Below are positions 34,451 to 43,249 of a stretch of 64,000 nt of DNA, piece by piece (the first letter of the stretch is position 1; each line of letters starts with the position of its first letter). The DNA comes from JAKZVK01 sp965248255. Lineage in GTDB: Bacteria; Acidobacteriota; Terriglobia; Bryobacterales; UBA6623. The notes beneath the pieces are model-generated. The model was given only the letters and a program-made list of their open reading frames with translations, had not been told where the DNA came from and did not search any database. Made by a program: the position numbers and the translations under genes. The DNA lies in the NCBI GenBank assembly GCA_965248255.1, contig CBDFIW010000001.1, positions 558,001-622,000 of the forward strand, given 5' to 3'.

Positions 34451-34785
34451 GCAAGAACAACCAGTGCGCCGAACCGCAGGCCGAGTGGGTCTCCGACAAA
34501 GAGCGCGCGAACTTCTGTGACTACTTCGAGCCGCGGACCTCGGTCGATCTGGTCCGCCGATCTCGCTCGACACCGGATAACGCCACGAAGGCGTTTGATT
34601 CTTTGTTCAAGAAACCGTGATCGGTCTGGCCGTAGAGACGAAAAGACAAGGGTCCCTGGAAGACCCGCCCTGCGAGTGTCCGTGAGCGTCCGGCCTGAAG
34701 TGGGCCGGTTCCGTTCGGGCCCGCCCTGCTTTGAAAAAGCGGTAACGGTTGTGCTGTAATGCCATTCTGATAGGAGGTTGACCTC

Positions 34786-35853
34786 ATGAAGCGATTCACG
34801 GTTAGTGCGTTGTTCGTCGGCTTGCTCGCGATGAGCTGGATGTTGGGGCCCGGCACTACTACCAGCGCGGATTCCCATACGAGCGGTCGGGGCAAGATGA
34901 AGTTCCGTTTGCTCTACACGTCGAGTCATCTTCCGCCCGAAGCTCAGAAGGAAGAAGTGTTGAAGGCCGCACATGGTGGCTTCGCGGTCGACCGTCGACC
35001 CGGAAAAGGTGAAACCTACTTCGCGCTCCCGGGAGCGGGGATCATTCAGATCAGCGCGGACATGAAGAGCACGAAGATGCTCCACACGTCCCCCAAGATG
35101 AAAGATACGAACATGCACAACGCCACCATCTGGTCTGCGAAGGATGGCACGCCATTCCTCACGTTTCCGGGGAGCGCATCCAACAAGGTCTTCACCACGA
35201 CCCTCGACGGCAAGCTTGTGCACACCCTCGATGCGCCGGCAGGCGGCACGGATCTGGGTCATCCAACACCCAGCGACTACTTCGCTGGCGCCGGAAACTT
35301 CGTGCCCACCGACACCGAATACCTCGACGGGCTACTGTATGTGTCGACCGGCTACTCGAAGCTGGACTACGTGCTGACCGCCCGCGTCCTTAGCACGAAC
35401 CCCTTTAAGGCGGTGTGGCATGACCTTGCGTTCGGCGGCAAAGGCACCGGCATCGGGCAGTTCGGGACCGGTCACGGCATCACCGTGCCGGGCGGAACCA
35501 AGCGGGTAGACGTCGCGGACCGTCTCTATTCGGAGATCGATCGCTTCACGCGCCACGGCCAGTATCTCTCGACCGTCACCATGCCCTTGGGCTCATTGCC
35601 GTGCGACATCGACTACCTTGACAACTACTCGATTGTCGGGGCTCTGCGCGGGCCCGATACCAGCAAGGGCGCCCCCATCTATATCTCGGAGAATGACAAG
35701 CTGATCTCAACGGTAATGATCAAAGAGGACCTGGGTCTCGAGAAGTTCACACATGTCCACAACGCCGCGCTACGGAAGCATGGCGGCAAGTACTACATCA
35801 TCGCGCAGGCGTGGAACCCGGGTGACTTCGCGATCTTGAAGCAGGTGAACTAA
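34786..35853 (+). CDS. Secreted beta-propeller-like hypothetical protein
   Basis: 355 residues. AGGAGG lies upstream of the ATG. Residues 1-28 form a Sec signal (FTVSALFVGLLAMSWMLG then TSADS). The mature part has repeated beta-strand units with Gly/His (GGFAVDRRPGKGETYFALPGAG, NATIWSAKDGTPFLTFPG, HGITVPGGTKRVDVADRL, VHNAALRKHGGKYYIIAQAW), consistent with an NHL or six-bladed propeller. The repeated DLGHPTPSDY and HNA.. patterns may hold a metal or substrate. I do not recognise a specific family. It begins 165 bp after the disrupted zinc-ribbon gene. Confidence 0.75.
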   Translation: MKRFTVSALFVGLLAMSWMLGPGTTTSADSHTSGRGKMKFRLLYTSSHLPPEAQKEEVLKAAHGGFAVDRRPGKGETYFALPGAGIIQISADMKSTKMLHTSPKMKDTNMHNATIWSAKDGTPFLTFPGSASNKVFTTTLDGKLVHTLDAPAGGTDLGHPTPSDYFAGAGNFVPTDTEYLDGLLYVSTGYSKLDYVLTARVLSTNPFKAVWHDLAFGGKGTGIGQFGTGHGITVPGGTKRVDVADRLYSEIDRFTRHGQYLSTVTMPLGSLPCDIDYLDNYSIVGALRGPDTSKGAPIYISENDKLISTVMIKEDLGLEKFTHVHNAALRKHGGKYYIIAQAWNPGDFAILKQVN

Positions 35854-35906
35854 GTCACGGATCGAGCCCTGCCGCCGAGAACGGCTGGGCATGGTGCGCG
35901 ACGCCC

Positions 35907-37124
35907 CTACTCAGCACGGATGTTGTAGCAATACAACGTATCCTGGTCGCGAAGATAGAGGTGGCCGTTCGCGATCACGGGCAGGGTCCAGGTGGGATAG
36001 TCGCCTCGGCCGATCGAGAATCGAGACTTCTCGCGATAGCCCTCGGACGTGGCCTCGGCCAACCCAACGACGCCGTCTTCGCTGAGCAGGTACAAGTGCC
36101 CTGCGGCTGAGATCACCTGTCCCTTGCCGACGGATCGATCCTTCCAGGCGACTTGGCCGGTCTTGAAGTTCATGCAGGTGAGAGCGCGGCTGGAGTAGCC
36201 GTATAAGTAGTCCCCGATCAGTACTGCGGTCGCGTAATGGTTGCGCATGTCGCGGTTGAAGTAGACCTCTTCGGCATCGATGCCGCCGCCAGTGCTGACG
36301 AGCTTCAGAAGCGCACAGCCAGTTCCGTAGTCACTCGAAACGAACACGTGCCCGTCGTAGACGATCGGTGTGGCGACGTTCGCCGTGCTATTGGAAACGC
36401 GGTCGTAGCGCCATAGCAGCTTGCCATTGTCAGCGCGAACGGCCATCGCTCCTTCGCCTGTCAACAGGGCGTAGAATCGCACCCCGCCGAACTCGGCTGT
36501 TACCGCTGAGGAATAGCCCGCCTCGTCACTTTGTGATTTCCAAATGACGTTGCCGTTGTTCCGGTCGAGCGCCACGACCGACGCCCCGCCTCCGCCCGCG
36601 TTGACGATGATCCGGTTTCCATCGATCAAGGGAGACTCGCTCAGACCCCAGTTGATGTTGCGCGCGTTGAACCGTTGCAGCAAGTTGGTGGTCCACAGCC
36701 TATCACCGCCGGAAGCATCGAGGGCGATCAGACTGCCGTTCGAACCGAGTGCGTACACAGTGCCATCGTCCACCGTGGGCGTGCCGCGGCGGCCGGAACC
36801 GCGGCGGTTGTTGTAGCGCTTGCCATTATCGGTTTCCCAGAGCTTCCCGCCCGTGGCTTCATCGAACACCATGACGGCCTGGCGTGAGCCGAACTGGCCT
36901 TGCGTGTAGATGCGTCCGCCCGTGACAGCCACCGACGCGTAACCATCGCCGAGCCCCGTTGTCTTCCAAACCAGTCCCGGGCCGCCAGTGGGCCACTCTT
37001 TCAAGAGGTCCGTTTCCGTTGAGATCCCATCGCGGAGCGGGCCCCGCCACTGGGGCCAATCGGCAGCCAACACGGGATGCAGCATGCACGCCGAAATCAG
37101 GCACCAACGTCCCATGCCGTTCAT
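35907..37124 (-). CDS. Secreted PQQ-like (outer membrane assembly-type) beta-propeller protein
   Basis: 405 residues. Signal peptide WCLISACMLHPVLA, then DWPQWRGPLRDG, a hallmark opening of secreted PQQ-like repeat proteins in Acidobacteriota and Planctomycetes. Repeats show G.LIALDASGGDRLWTTNL, ASVVALDRNNGNVIWKSQ, MAVRADNGKLLWRYD and LTCMNFKTGQVAWKD, the tryptophan-docking blades of a seven- or eight-bladed propeller. No PQQ-enzyme active-site residues could be assigned, so it is probably not a dehydrogenase. A TATACT box lies seven bases before the start. Convergent with the preceding propeller gene. Confidence 0.87.
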   Translation of the reverse strand: MNGMGRWCLISACMLHPVLAADWPQWRGPLRDGISTETDLLKEWPTGGPGLVWKTTGLGDGYASVAVTGGRIYTQGQFGSRQAVMVFDEATGGKLWETDNGKRYNNRRGSGRRGTPTVDDGTVYALGSNGSLIALDASGGDRLWTTNLLQRFNARNINWGLSESPLIDGNRIIVNAGGGGASVVALDRNNGNVIWKSQSDEAGYSSAVTAEFGGVRFYALLTGEGAMAVRADNGKLLWRYDRVSNSTANVATPIVYDGHVFVSSDYGTGCALLKLVSTGGGIDAEEVYFNRDMRNHYATAVLIGDYLYGYSSRALTCMNFKTGQVAWKDRSVGKGQVISAAGHLYLLSEDGVVGLAEATSEGYREKSRFSIGRGDYPTWTLPVIANGHLYLRDQDTLYCYNIRAE

Positions 37125-37182
37125 GGCGAGCAGTATAACAGCGGGCGAGAAGGCGAGCGGACCGAGTATCGATGTTTTCAGA
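37119..37182. repeat. 64-bp diverged direct repeat, unit A (start region of the PQQ-like gene)
   Basis: Aligns without gaps to 37567-37630 at roughly three of four positions, with GTTCATGGCGAGC identical at one end and ATGTTTTC at the other. Unit A includes the start codon and putative -10 box of the PQQ-like gene on the minus strand. Confidence 0.65.
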
Positions 37183-37288
37183 GCCCCGGCCGGCTGTACG
37201 AAGCGGCACTGCCGGGCGTGGCGGCAGTCGAGTCCGAGCGCAAATCCGTCGCCTGGTCATGGCCTTCAGACGGGGCGGGGTTCAGGCA

Positions 37289-37515
37289 CTACTGGGGACG
37301 CAAGTCGGCCTCGACAGGCAGGTACCGATACGGGAGGTGGTCCTCGACAACGTAAGACAAATCCGGCAGTGGCTCGAGGTCCAGTCCGAATTGATGCTTC
37401 AGGATGATCCGGAAGGTATTCACCGAGCTGACGTTGTCATGGACGAGTTGGTCGCCGCCTGGCAGCCACTGCGCATTCAGGATATACACCTGCGGTGGTG
37501 GCGCTGTGCACGGCA
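37289..37515 (-). pseudogene. C-terminal remnant resembling a membrane sulfatase-like protein
   Basis: On the minus strand a frame reads VYILNAQWLPGGDQLVHDN, SSVNTFRIILKHQFGLDLEPLPDLSYVVEDHLPY and a stop at 37289. From memory this is the closing pattern (ILNA.YLPG...S.VNTFR.IL...FG.DL..LPD.SY) of bacterial membrane-bound sulfatase-like proteins. The 400 or so residues expected before it are absent; upstream DNA is unrelated and holds repeat unit B. Hence a decayed gene end. Identification rests on pattern recall only. Confidence 0.45.
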
Positions 37516-37566
37516 AGTCATTCCAAGCTGAACCCTGCGCACTACCTGGACCGGTAGGCCCCTTCG

Positions 37567-37630
37567 GTTCATGGCGAGCGTTATGCCCGCGGGCAAGAAA
37601 GCGAAGGGCCGGAGTGTCCATGTTTTCCGA
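37567..37630. repeat. 64-bp diverged direct repeat, unit B
   Basis: Ungapped partner of 37119-37182 (about 75% identical by eye). It no longer precedes a gene of the PQQ-like type: the copied start codon is followed by unrelated sequence. The two units bracket the sulfatase-like remnant. Confidence 0.6.
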
Positions 37631-37742
37631 TCTCTTCCCCAATACGCCTTTTTTTTGGATACCGAACTCGGGCGCAAGAATACTTCGCGTGACCCCAGGG
37701 CGTTGGATACGAAGGCGTATAATCAGGAACGGTTCTGTGCTG

Positions 37743-38195
37743 ATGACTAACCCGCGCCGCCGCTTGCGCAGTGTCCTTCTCGCTGCTGTGCTACTTACAA
37801 ACGGCCTGCCCGTCGCTCCGTTGTGGGGCGCGCTGACCGACAGCAAGATGTCGTGTCCACAACACGGGCGGGACTGCGGCTGTGCCGAGAAGTGTGCTCG
37901 GAAAGCACACGAGCATCCAAAGCCGGTCGAGCAACCGAAGCCGGCCTGTCATCGGGAGCAGGACGCTCCCGCCCCGAGGGTCGAAAAAGTCGACAAAGCT
38001 GTTCAGGGTTGCGCCCTGAAAAGTTGCGGTCCCGAAACGGACTGGACAGCAGCAGCCGGCGAGTTACGCTATTTGCCGGACCGCGCCTTGACGGGGGGCT
38101 TGCATACTTCCTCCGAAGGCGCCGGCCCGCTCGACAACACGATCCGGTTCGCATCGCTTCACTCTCCTCCTCCTGTACCTCCTCCGCAGGTTTGA
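37743..38195 (+). CDS. Cys-rich exported protein with proline-rich C-terminus
   Basis: 150 residues from ATG 37743. A signal peptide (RRRLRSVLLAAVLLTNGLPVAPLWGA) precedes a mature part with seven cysteines: MSCPQHGRDCGCAEKCARK (38, 45, 47, 51), ACH (69-70), GCALKSCG (90, 95), and several His residues, then the ending SPPPVPPPQV. The Cys/His layout suggests periplasmic metal binding. The same direction and 180-bp distance place it before the TonB-dependent receptor. Similar short Cys/His-rich proteins with a PPP tail occur beside outer-membrane receptors in other Acidobacteriota, from memory. The longer frame back to 37404 is not supported. Confidence 0.6.
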   Translation: MTNPRRRLRSVLLAAVLLTNGLPVAPLWGALTDSKMSCPQHGRDCGCAEKCARKAHEHPKPVEQPKPACHREQDAPAPRVEKVDKAVQGCALKSCGPETDWTAAAGELRYLPDRALTGGLHTSSEGAGPLDNTIRFASLHSPPPVPPPQV

Positions 38196-38375
38196 TTGCA
38201 CTTCCAGGTCTTGAGCAAGACCCGTCTCCGAAGTAACCCCTGCGTGCTGGCCTCGACGGCCATCGTTGATTCGTCCGTCGGCCTCGCCGTAAAGGTGGCG
38301 GCCCGCCGACCCACGGCAATCGAACCCGCTGTGTGAGCCGTTTCGTTGAGCAGAAGCGGCGGAGGGAAAGGAAAG

Positions 38376-41315
38376 ATGAGCCTACAAGCTGTTGGGAAGC
38401 GCCTTGTGTGTTTCCTCGTCGTGTTGGGATGGCAGGCCGGATGGAGCATCGGTCGCGCCCAAAACATCAAGGCAGCCGTTGCCGGCACGATCGTCGACGC
38501 CCAGGGCGCGATTGTGACTGGGGCCGATGTTCGCATCCGGGAAATCGAAAAGGACTTGACGCGTCAGGTGACGTCCAACTCCGAGGGACGCTTCTTCCAG
38601 CCTGCGCTCGAACCCGGGGCCTATCAAGTAGACGTTGCCAAGCCCGGCTTCTCGACGTACCGAAGTACGGAGTTCGTCCTGCAGGTAGGAGACTCCGTAA
38701 GTCTCAGTATTGAGCTTCAGGTGGGCGAGGTGGAAACTACGATCGAGGTTGTTGCCAAGGCTCCCTCGGCGTTGCAGACCGCCGACACGAAACAGGCGCG
38801 GAGCTTCAGTCGCAGCGAGATGAACGACTTGCCGGTGCAGGCCGGCGGGACCGGCCGAAATTTCTATACGCAGGCGCTAACAACGCCCGGTGCTTCGCTG
38901 TCGTTGTTGGCCCACAGGCCGTTCGCCGTCAGCGGCCAACGCCCACGCAACAACAACTACTTGATCGACTCGGTCGAAACCAACGATGCGCGAACGGGCA
39001 TGATCGCCGGCCGCGGCGTGACCGAGCAGTTGATCAGCCAGGAATCGGTCCAGAGTTTCGAGCTGATCAGCCACAACTTCAAGGCGGAGTACGGACGCAA
39101 CTCCGGCGCGATTGTCAGCTTAGTGAGCAAGTCAGGAAGCAACGACTTCCATGGCAGTGGATTTTGGTTTCACAACAACTCAGCGCTTCGAGCCCGGAAT
39201 CCCTTCGAGAACGAGAAGACCACACAGCTTTCAAATCTCACTGGCTTCACCGCAGGCGGGCCGATCGTCAAGAACAAAGCCTACTTCTTCGGCAACTACG
39301 AAACCTTCCGGCCGCGCGGCAGTCAGCTAGCGACGTTCCGGACGATCACCGAGGAAGAACGCGCCCGTGCCGCGCCCTCGGTGCGGGCGCTGGTGGACTT
39401 GTATCCGCGCTCAGCCAGCGGGTCTCGCATCGTGACGAAAGGCGTTCCGCGCACAGTCAACCAGCACACCTACATGTTTCGGTCCGACATCTTGCTCTCG
39501 CCGAAGCAGACGATGATGCTGCGCACGAACTACACCGACGGTGTCACGGATGCCGACGCCATCGGCAATACCGTCAAGAGCCGTGTCGAGATCCACAACC
39601 AAACGCGCAGCGTGGCGGCTCATCACACGTACGCTTTCAACCCTAGCGCTCTCAACGAACTGCGGCTGGGGTATAGCCGTCAGACCGAAGACGACGCCTT
39701 CATCGACTCGCCGCTGCTTGGCGACCCGGCCGTCAACGGCGAGATCGGCTTCATGATCGTGCCCGGGCTGAGCCTGGCCGGACCCCTGTCGTTCCTGGGC
39801 CGGCAGAATTTCCAAAACAACTATCAGCTCACCGACGATTTGACGATCATTCGGGGCCGACACAATCTGAAGTTCGGCTCCGCGTCGCGGCGCGTCGAGG
39901 TGAACGGCGGCGCGGTCAACAACGGCTTCCGAGGGCAGATCTTCTTCCCCAACATCAACGCCTTTTTAGCCGCTCAACCGCTCACCTACAACCGCAACAT
40001 TGGCAACCCCCTCATCAGCCTCCGCCGTTGGGAGTGGCACAGCTACTTGCAGGACGATTGGAAGATCACCGAGAACCTGACGTTGAACCTTGGCGTCCGT
40101 TACGAGCTGAACACAGCGCCCTCGGAATCCCACGACCGTATCCCCGAAGAGTTCCGCTTCAGGACGGACCGTAACAACGTCGCTCCCAGATTTGGGGTGG
40201 CATGGACGCCCATGGACAAGACCGTCGTCCGTGCCGGCTACGGCATTTTCTACAACGCCCTGGAGATGGCGTTTCTAGGGTTGACACGCTTCAATCCGCC
40301 GCTGCTGACGAACCTGTCTGCGTTCCGCCCGTCATTCCCAGACCTGTTGGCCCGGGCACGCACGTCGACTCCCAGTGGCCTCGTGATCCCGGCTGCAGGG
40401 AGCCTCACACCCTACGCCCAGCACATCAACCTCACCGTCGAGCGGGAGTTGTGGAATCCGGGCTCGACCGTGAGCGTCGCCTACGTTGGGACGCTCGGCC
40501 GTAAGCTCTCGCGGACACGCCGGCCCAACGGAGGAGAAAACCTCGCGCAGGAAGACCGGCCGGACCCGAGCGTGGGTGTAGTGAACCGGTTGGAAACCTC
40601 GTCCTCGTCGACCTACCATGCGCTCCAGATGGCTCTGACCCAGCGCTTCGAATCGGGGTTCCTGTTTAGGGCGGCGTATACCTATTCACGGTTCCTCGAC
40701 GACGTTTCGGAGTTCGCGAACTCCAACCAGCGCCTGGATCGCTGGATCCTGCCGCTCGACGAAACGAACCTCGCGCTCGACCGTGGGCTGTCGGACTTCC
40801 ACATCCCACACGCGTTCAACTTCACGTACCTGTATGAGTTGCCATGGATGCCGCAGGACCGCTGGCTAGGCGGTTGGTCCTTCTCTGGCGTGACGACATT
40901 GCAGTCGGGGCGGCCGTACACGCTCTTCAGCGGAACCAACAATCCAACGGGAACGGACAACAATCGTATCCACGATGTTGCCGAATCGTTGATCCGTGAT
41001 ACGTCGTTGAACATCCCGGTCCGCCTGGCGGAAGGCTTCACTGCGGCCCAGCTCACACCGTTGGAGGGAGCTCTCGGAACTCTGGGGCGAAACACCGAAC
41101 GGACCGACACGCTCTTGAGCTGGAACGTCTCGGTGTCGAAGAATTTCAGCATCGACGAGACCAAGAAGCTCCAGGTCCGTGGAGAGTTCTTCAATCTTTT
41201 CAACACGACGAACTTCGATGTTGTCGACAACGTTCTGAGCTCGCCGAACTTTGGACGGGCGCTAGAGGCATTCGATCCGCGCCGCGTGCAGCTTGCGCTG
41301 CGGTTTGTGTTCTAG
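38376..41315 (+). CDS. Oar-like TonB-dependent outer-membrane receptor with carboxypeptidase-regulatory domain
   Basis: 979 residues from ATG 38376 (AAAGGAAAG upstream; a TTG at 38346 is the longer alternative). A signal sequence (RLVCFLVVLGWQAGWSIGRA) is followed by a CarboxypepD_reg-type fold (AAVAGTIVDAQGAIVTGADV...YQVDVAKPGF), a plug domain (QRPRNNNYLIDSVETND, EYGRNSGAIVSLVSKSGSNDFHG) and a large beta-barrel ending in the aromatic strand VQLALRFVF, the outer-membrane sorting signature. This Oar-type architecture is expanded in Acidobacteriota. The ligand is unknown. The next gene begins 9 bp later, so they are co-transcribed. Confidence 0.94.
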   Translation: MSLQAVGKRLVCFLVVLGWQAGWSIGRAQNIKAAVAGTIVDAQGAIVTGADVRIREIEKDLTRQVTSNSEGRFFQPALEPGAYQVDVAKPGFSTYRSTEFVLQVGDSVSLSIELQVGEVETTIEVVAKAPSALQTADTKQARSFSRSEMNDLPVQAGGTGRNFYTQALTTPGASLSLLAHRPFAVSGQRPRNNNYLIDSVETNDARTGMIAGRGVTEQLISQESVQSFELISHNFKAEYGRNSGAIVSLVSKSGSNDFHGSGFWFHNNSALRARNPFENEKTTQLSNLTGFTAGGPIVKNKAYFFGNYETFRPRGSQLATFRTITEEERARAAPSVRALVDLYPRSASGSRIVTKGVPRTVNQHTYMFRSDILLSPKQTMMLRTNYTDGVTDADAIGNTVKSRVEIHNQTRSVAAHHTYAFNPSALNELRLGYSRQTEDDAFIDSPLLGDPAVNGEIGFMIVPGLSLAGPLSFLGRQNFQNNYQLTDDLTIIRGRHNLKFGSASRRVEVNGGAVNNGFRGQIFFPNINAFLAAQPLTYNRNIGNPLISLRRWEWHSYLQDDWKITENLTLNLGVRYELNTAPSESHDRIPEEFRFRTDRNNVAPRFGVAWTPMDKTVVRAGYGIFYNALEMAFLGLTRFNPPLLTNLSAFRPSFPDLLARARTSTPSGLVIPAAGSLTPYAQHINLTVERELWNPGSTVSVAYVGTLGRKLSRTRRPNGGENLAQEDRPDPSVGVVNRLETSSSSTYHALQMALTQRFESGFLFRAAYTYSRFLDDVSEFANSNQRLDRWILPLDETNLALDRGLSDFHIPHAFNFTYLYELPWMPQDRWLGGWSFSGVTTLQSGRPYTLFSGTNNPTGTDNNRIHDVAESLIRDTSLNIPVRLAEGFTAAQLTPLEGALGTLGRNTERTDTLLSWNVSVSKNFSIDETKKLQVRGEFFNLFNTTNFDVVDNVLSSPNFGRALEAFDPRRVQLALRFVF

Positions 41316-41324
41316 GAGGCAATC

Positions 41325-42629
41325 ATGAGAATCGGAACGATAGGTCTCATGCTCATCACGCTCACAGCAGCCGTCCTGCTACTGGCGGCGTCCGGGGCTC
41401 CCCGTGTTTCTGGGGGCTACCAGTTCGAACCGCGGCCGAGTACACCCCTCAGTATGTACGGGGCCCCCAGCCGAGATCCTAAACTGGCGCTGCGGGCGTC
41501 CGGGGCGGTCTATATGCTCGCTGTCTATGGCGGGCACGGACGCTCCCGGCTCGGGCTAGCGATCTCTCACGACGGCGGAGACTCGTTTGCGCCTCCGGTT
41601 CCCGTTAGCGTCAAGCACGCAAAGGTAAGCTCGCACGGGGAGAACAGCCCGAGCTTCGCCTTCGGACGCTCGACTGAAATGTACGCGCTGTGGGAGGAGA
41701 GTACGGGCGAAGGCAGGGGGACCAACCTGATGTTCGCCCGCTCGCTCCGCTTCGGCCGCTCATGGGATGAGCCGGTGCGTGTGACGGACAAAGACAAGCC
41801 CTCGACCAACGCGTTCTCCTCGATGGCCGTTGCCCCCAACGGACATGTGTACGCCGTCTGGCTCGACGGGCGTGACAGGAAGATGAGCCCTCCGGGAACG
41901 TCGGCGGTGTACCTGGCGAAGTCAGCCGACCGCGGAGTGTCGTTCGGCACGAATGTTCGTGTGGCTACGGGTGTGTGCCCGTGTTGCCGCCCGACGTTGG
42001 GTTTCGGTCCACGCGGCGAGGTGCATGTTTCGTGGAGGCACGTCTTCCCCGAGCACATCCGTGACATGGTGGTTGCTACATCGAGCGACGGCGGCGCGAG
42101 CTTTGCAGAGGCGGTTCGCGTGGCGGATGACGGCTGGAAGATCAACGGGTGCCCCCACTCCGGCGCGAGCATGGCGAGTAAGGGCGACCGGCTCTATGTC
42201 ACTTGGTACTCCGATGGTGACGGATCAAGCCCGGGAATTCGGCTGGCGTGGTCCGAGGACGGAGCGAAGACCTTCTATGACGCCACGATCGTTTCCCGAG
42301 AGATTCTCGACGCGAATCACCCGACCCTGACGCTGGCCGGCGATGGGCGCTTACTGCTGACGTTCCAGGGCCGCGACCCGGTGAAGCTGTCCGGCTGGAA
42401 CCCGGCGGGGCCTTACCTGGTCGAGATCGGCGATGACGGTCACCCCGGTGCGCCGCAGGCGATTCCGGGCCATGCGAAGTCTATCTCCTACCCGACTATC
42501 GCCGGCGGGACGCTGGGCCGTGTATACGTCGCCTGGACCGAACGCGGCGAGAAGGGCCAACAGATCCATCTGTCGCGCGGGCGCCCATCGGTAGCCCGCG
42601 AGCTGAAGCAGACGTCCGCGGCGCGGTAG
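41325..42629 (+). CDS. Secreted sialidase-fold (BNR-repeat) protein with CPCC and NGCPHSG motifs
   Basis: 434 residues. N-terminal signal (GTIGLMLITLTAAVLLLAASGAPRV), then BNR/Asp-box blades: AISHDGGDSFAPPV, ARSLRFGRSWDEPV, AKSADRGVSFGTNV, ATSSDGGASFAEAV and AWSEDGAKTFYD. Two unusual features are VCPCCRPT (about 216-223) and INGCPHSGAS (about 274-283). True sialidases carry an Arg triad and FRIP motif that I do not see, so it is not called a sialidase. The cysteine pairs suggest disulfides or metal binding. Tight 9-bp coupling to the TonB receptor gene implies a joint role in uptake or surface handling of a ligand. Confidence 0.82.
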   Translation: MRIGTIGLMLITLTAAVLLLAASGAPRVSGGYQFEPRPSTPLSMYGAPSRDPKLALRASGAVYMLAVYGGHGRSRLGLAISHDGGDSFAPPVPVSVKHAKVSSHGENSPSFAFGRSTEMYALWEESTGEGRGTNLMFARSLRFGRSWDEPVRVTDKDKPSTNAFSSMAVAPNGHVYAVWLDGRDRKMSPPGTSAVYLAKSADRGVSFGTNVRVATGVCPCCRPTLGFGPRGEVHVSWRHVFPEHIRDMVVATSSDGGASFAEAVRVADDGWKINGCPHSGASMASKGDRLYVTWYSDGDGSSPGIRLAWSEDGAKTFYDATIVSREILDANHPTLTLAGDGRLLLTFQGRDPVKLSGWNPAGPYLVEIGDDGHPGAPQAIPGHAKSISYPTIAGGTLGRVYVAWTERGEKGQQIHLSRGRPSVARELKQTSAAR

Positions 42630-42748
42630 ACTCTAGAACCGCGCCCGCAAGGGTACGGGCCCGCAGGCTCAGGCCCGCGGCTCTGTGCCACTCCCTGCCA
42701 GTTGCGGTTCGGCGAGTGGGCTAGAATATCCCCGCAAGGAGGAATACC

Positions 42749-43249
42749 GTGAAGTCGACTTCCAAATCTCAACGCACGCGGCGGAGCCTGTTGCGCACCG
42801 GTATGTTCGGTGGAGCCGCCGCCGGCGCGGCGCACGCCCACGGCGAGAAAAGCAGCCTGCCGAAGAAGCAGATCATTGGTCTCAAGCCGGGTGAGGTGCG
42901 CCGCGGCGGGCTGCTGTCCGGCGCGGTTCGCTCCGGCAACTTGATCTTTCTCTCCGGTACGGGCGGCTGGTACCCCAACCGCCGCGCCGAGCCGGGTGAC
43001 GCCAAGGTGCAGATTCGCAGCGTGCTGGAACGGATGAAGGAGAAGCTCGAGGCGGCGGGCTCCTCTCTGGACAACATGCTCCAGGTAACTATCTGCCTGG
43101 CCGACATGGAGAACAACTACGCCCCGATGAACGAGGCCTACAAGGAGTACTTTCCCACGAACCCGCCCGCACGGTCGTGTTTCCCGGCGGGTCCGTTCCG
43201 AAGGAGAGAGACGCTGTTGCAGGTGGACGCGGTCGCGTACGTGGACTGA
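42749..43249 (+). CDS. Tat-exported RidA (YjgF/YER057c/UK114) family protein, GTG start
   Basis: 166 residues. GTG 42749 is the start: AAGGAGG lies upstream and no ATG fits. Residues 9-30 (TRRSLLRTGMFGGAAAGAAHA) are a twin-arginine signal. The mature RidA fold has GLLSGAVRSGNLIFLSGTGGW, VQIRSVLERMKEKLEAAGSSLDNMLQVTICLAD, and the C-terminal FPAGPFRRRETLLQVDAVAYVD, where canonical RidA has an Arg that binds substrate carboxylate (R in PARSCF). RidA deaminates reactive enamines/imines in the cytoplasm; an exported form points to a different, unknown task. Confidence 0.9.
   Translation: MKSTSKSQRTRRSLLRTGMFGGAAAGAAHAHGEKSSLPKKQIIGLKPGEVRRGGLLSGAVRSGNLIFLSGTGGWYPNRRAEPGDAKVQIRSVLERMKEKLEAAGSSLDNMLQVTICLADMENNYAPMNEAYKEYFPTNPPARSCFPAGPFRRRETLLQVDAVAYVD

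Larger units (their letters stand above)
33142..34620 (+). pseudogene. Zinc-ribbon protein gene split by an IS630-type element
   Basis: The 5' part (33142-33283) encodes MTNVVLNCHSCGEQFPL...CNSCGLHMHCCRNCRHFDP and the 3' part (34451-34620) KNNQCAEPQAEWVSDKERAN, FCDYFEPRTS and a stop. Deleting the element plus one TA (33284-34450) rejoins the halves in frame through DPS-KNNQC, giving a 103-residue protein. It has paired CxxC zinc sites followed by the conserved PQAE.V.DKERANFCDYFEP block of a small bacterial family of unknown function. The present 5' fragment reads into the element and stops at 33411. The family's role is not known to me; a structural zinc site is likely. Confidence 0.88.

Noticed and set aside
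41325..42629. True sialidase
   Set aside because: BNR blades are present, but the Arg triad and FRIP motif were not found, so only the fold is claimed.
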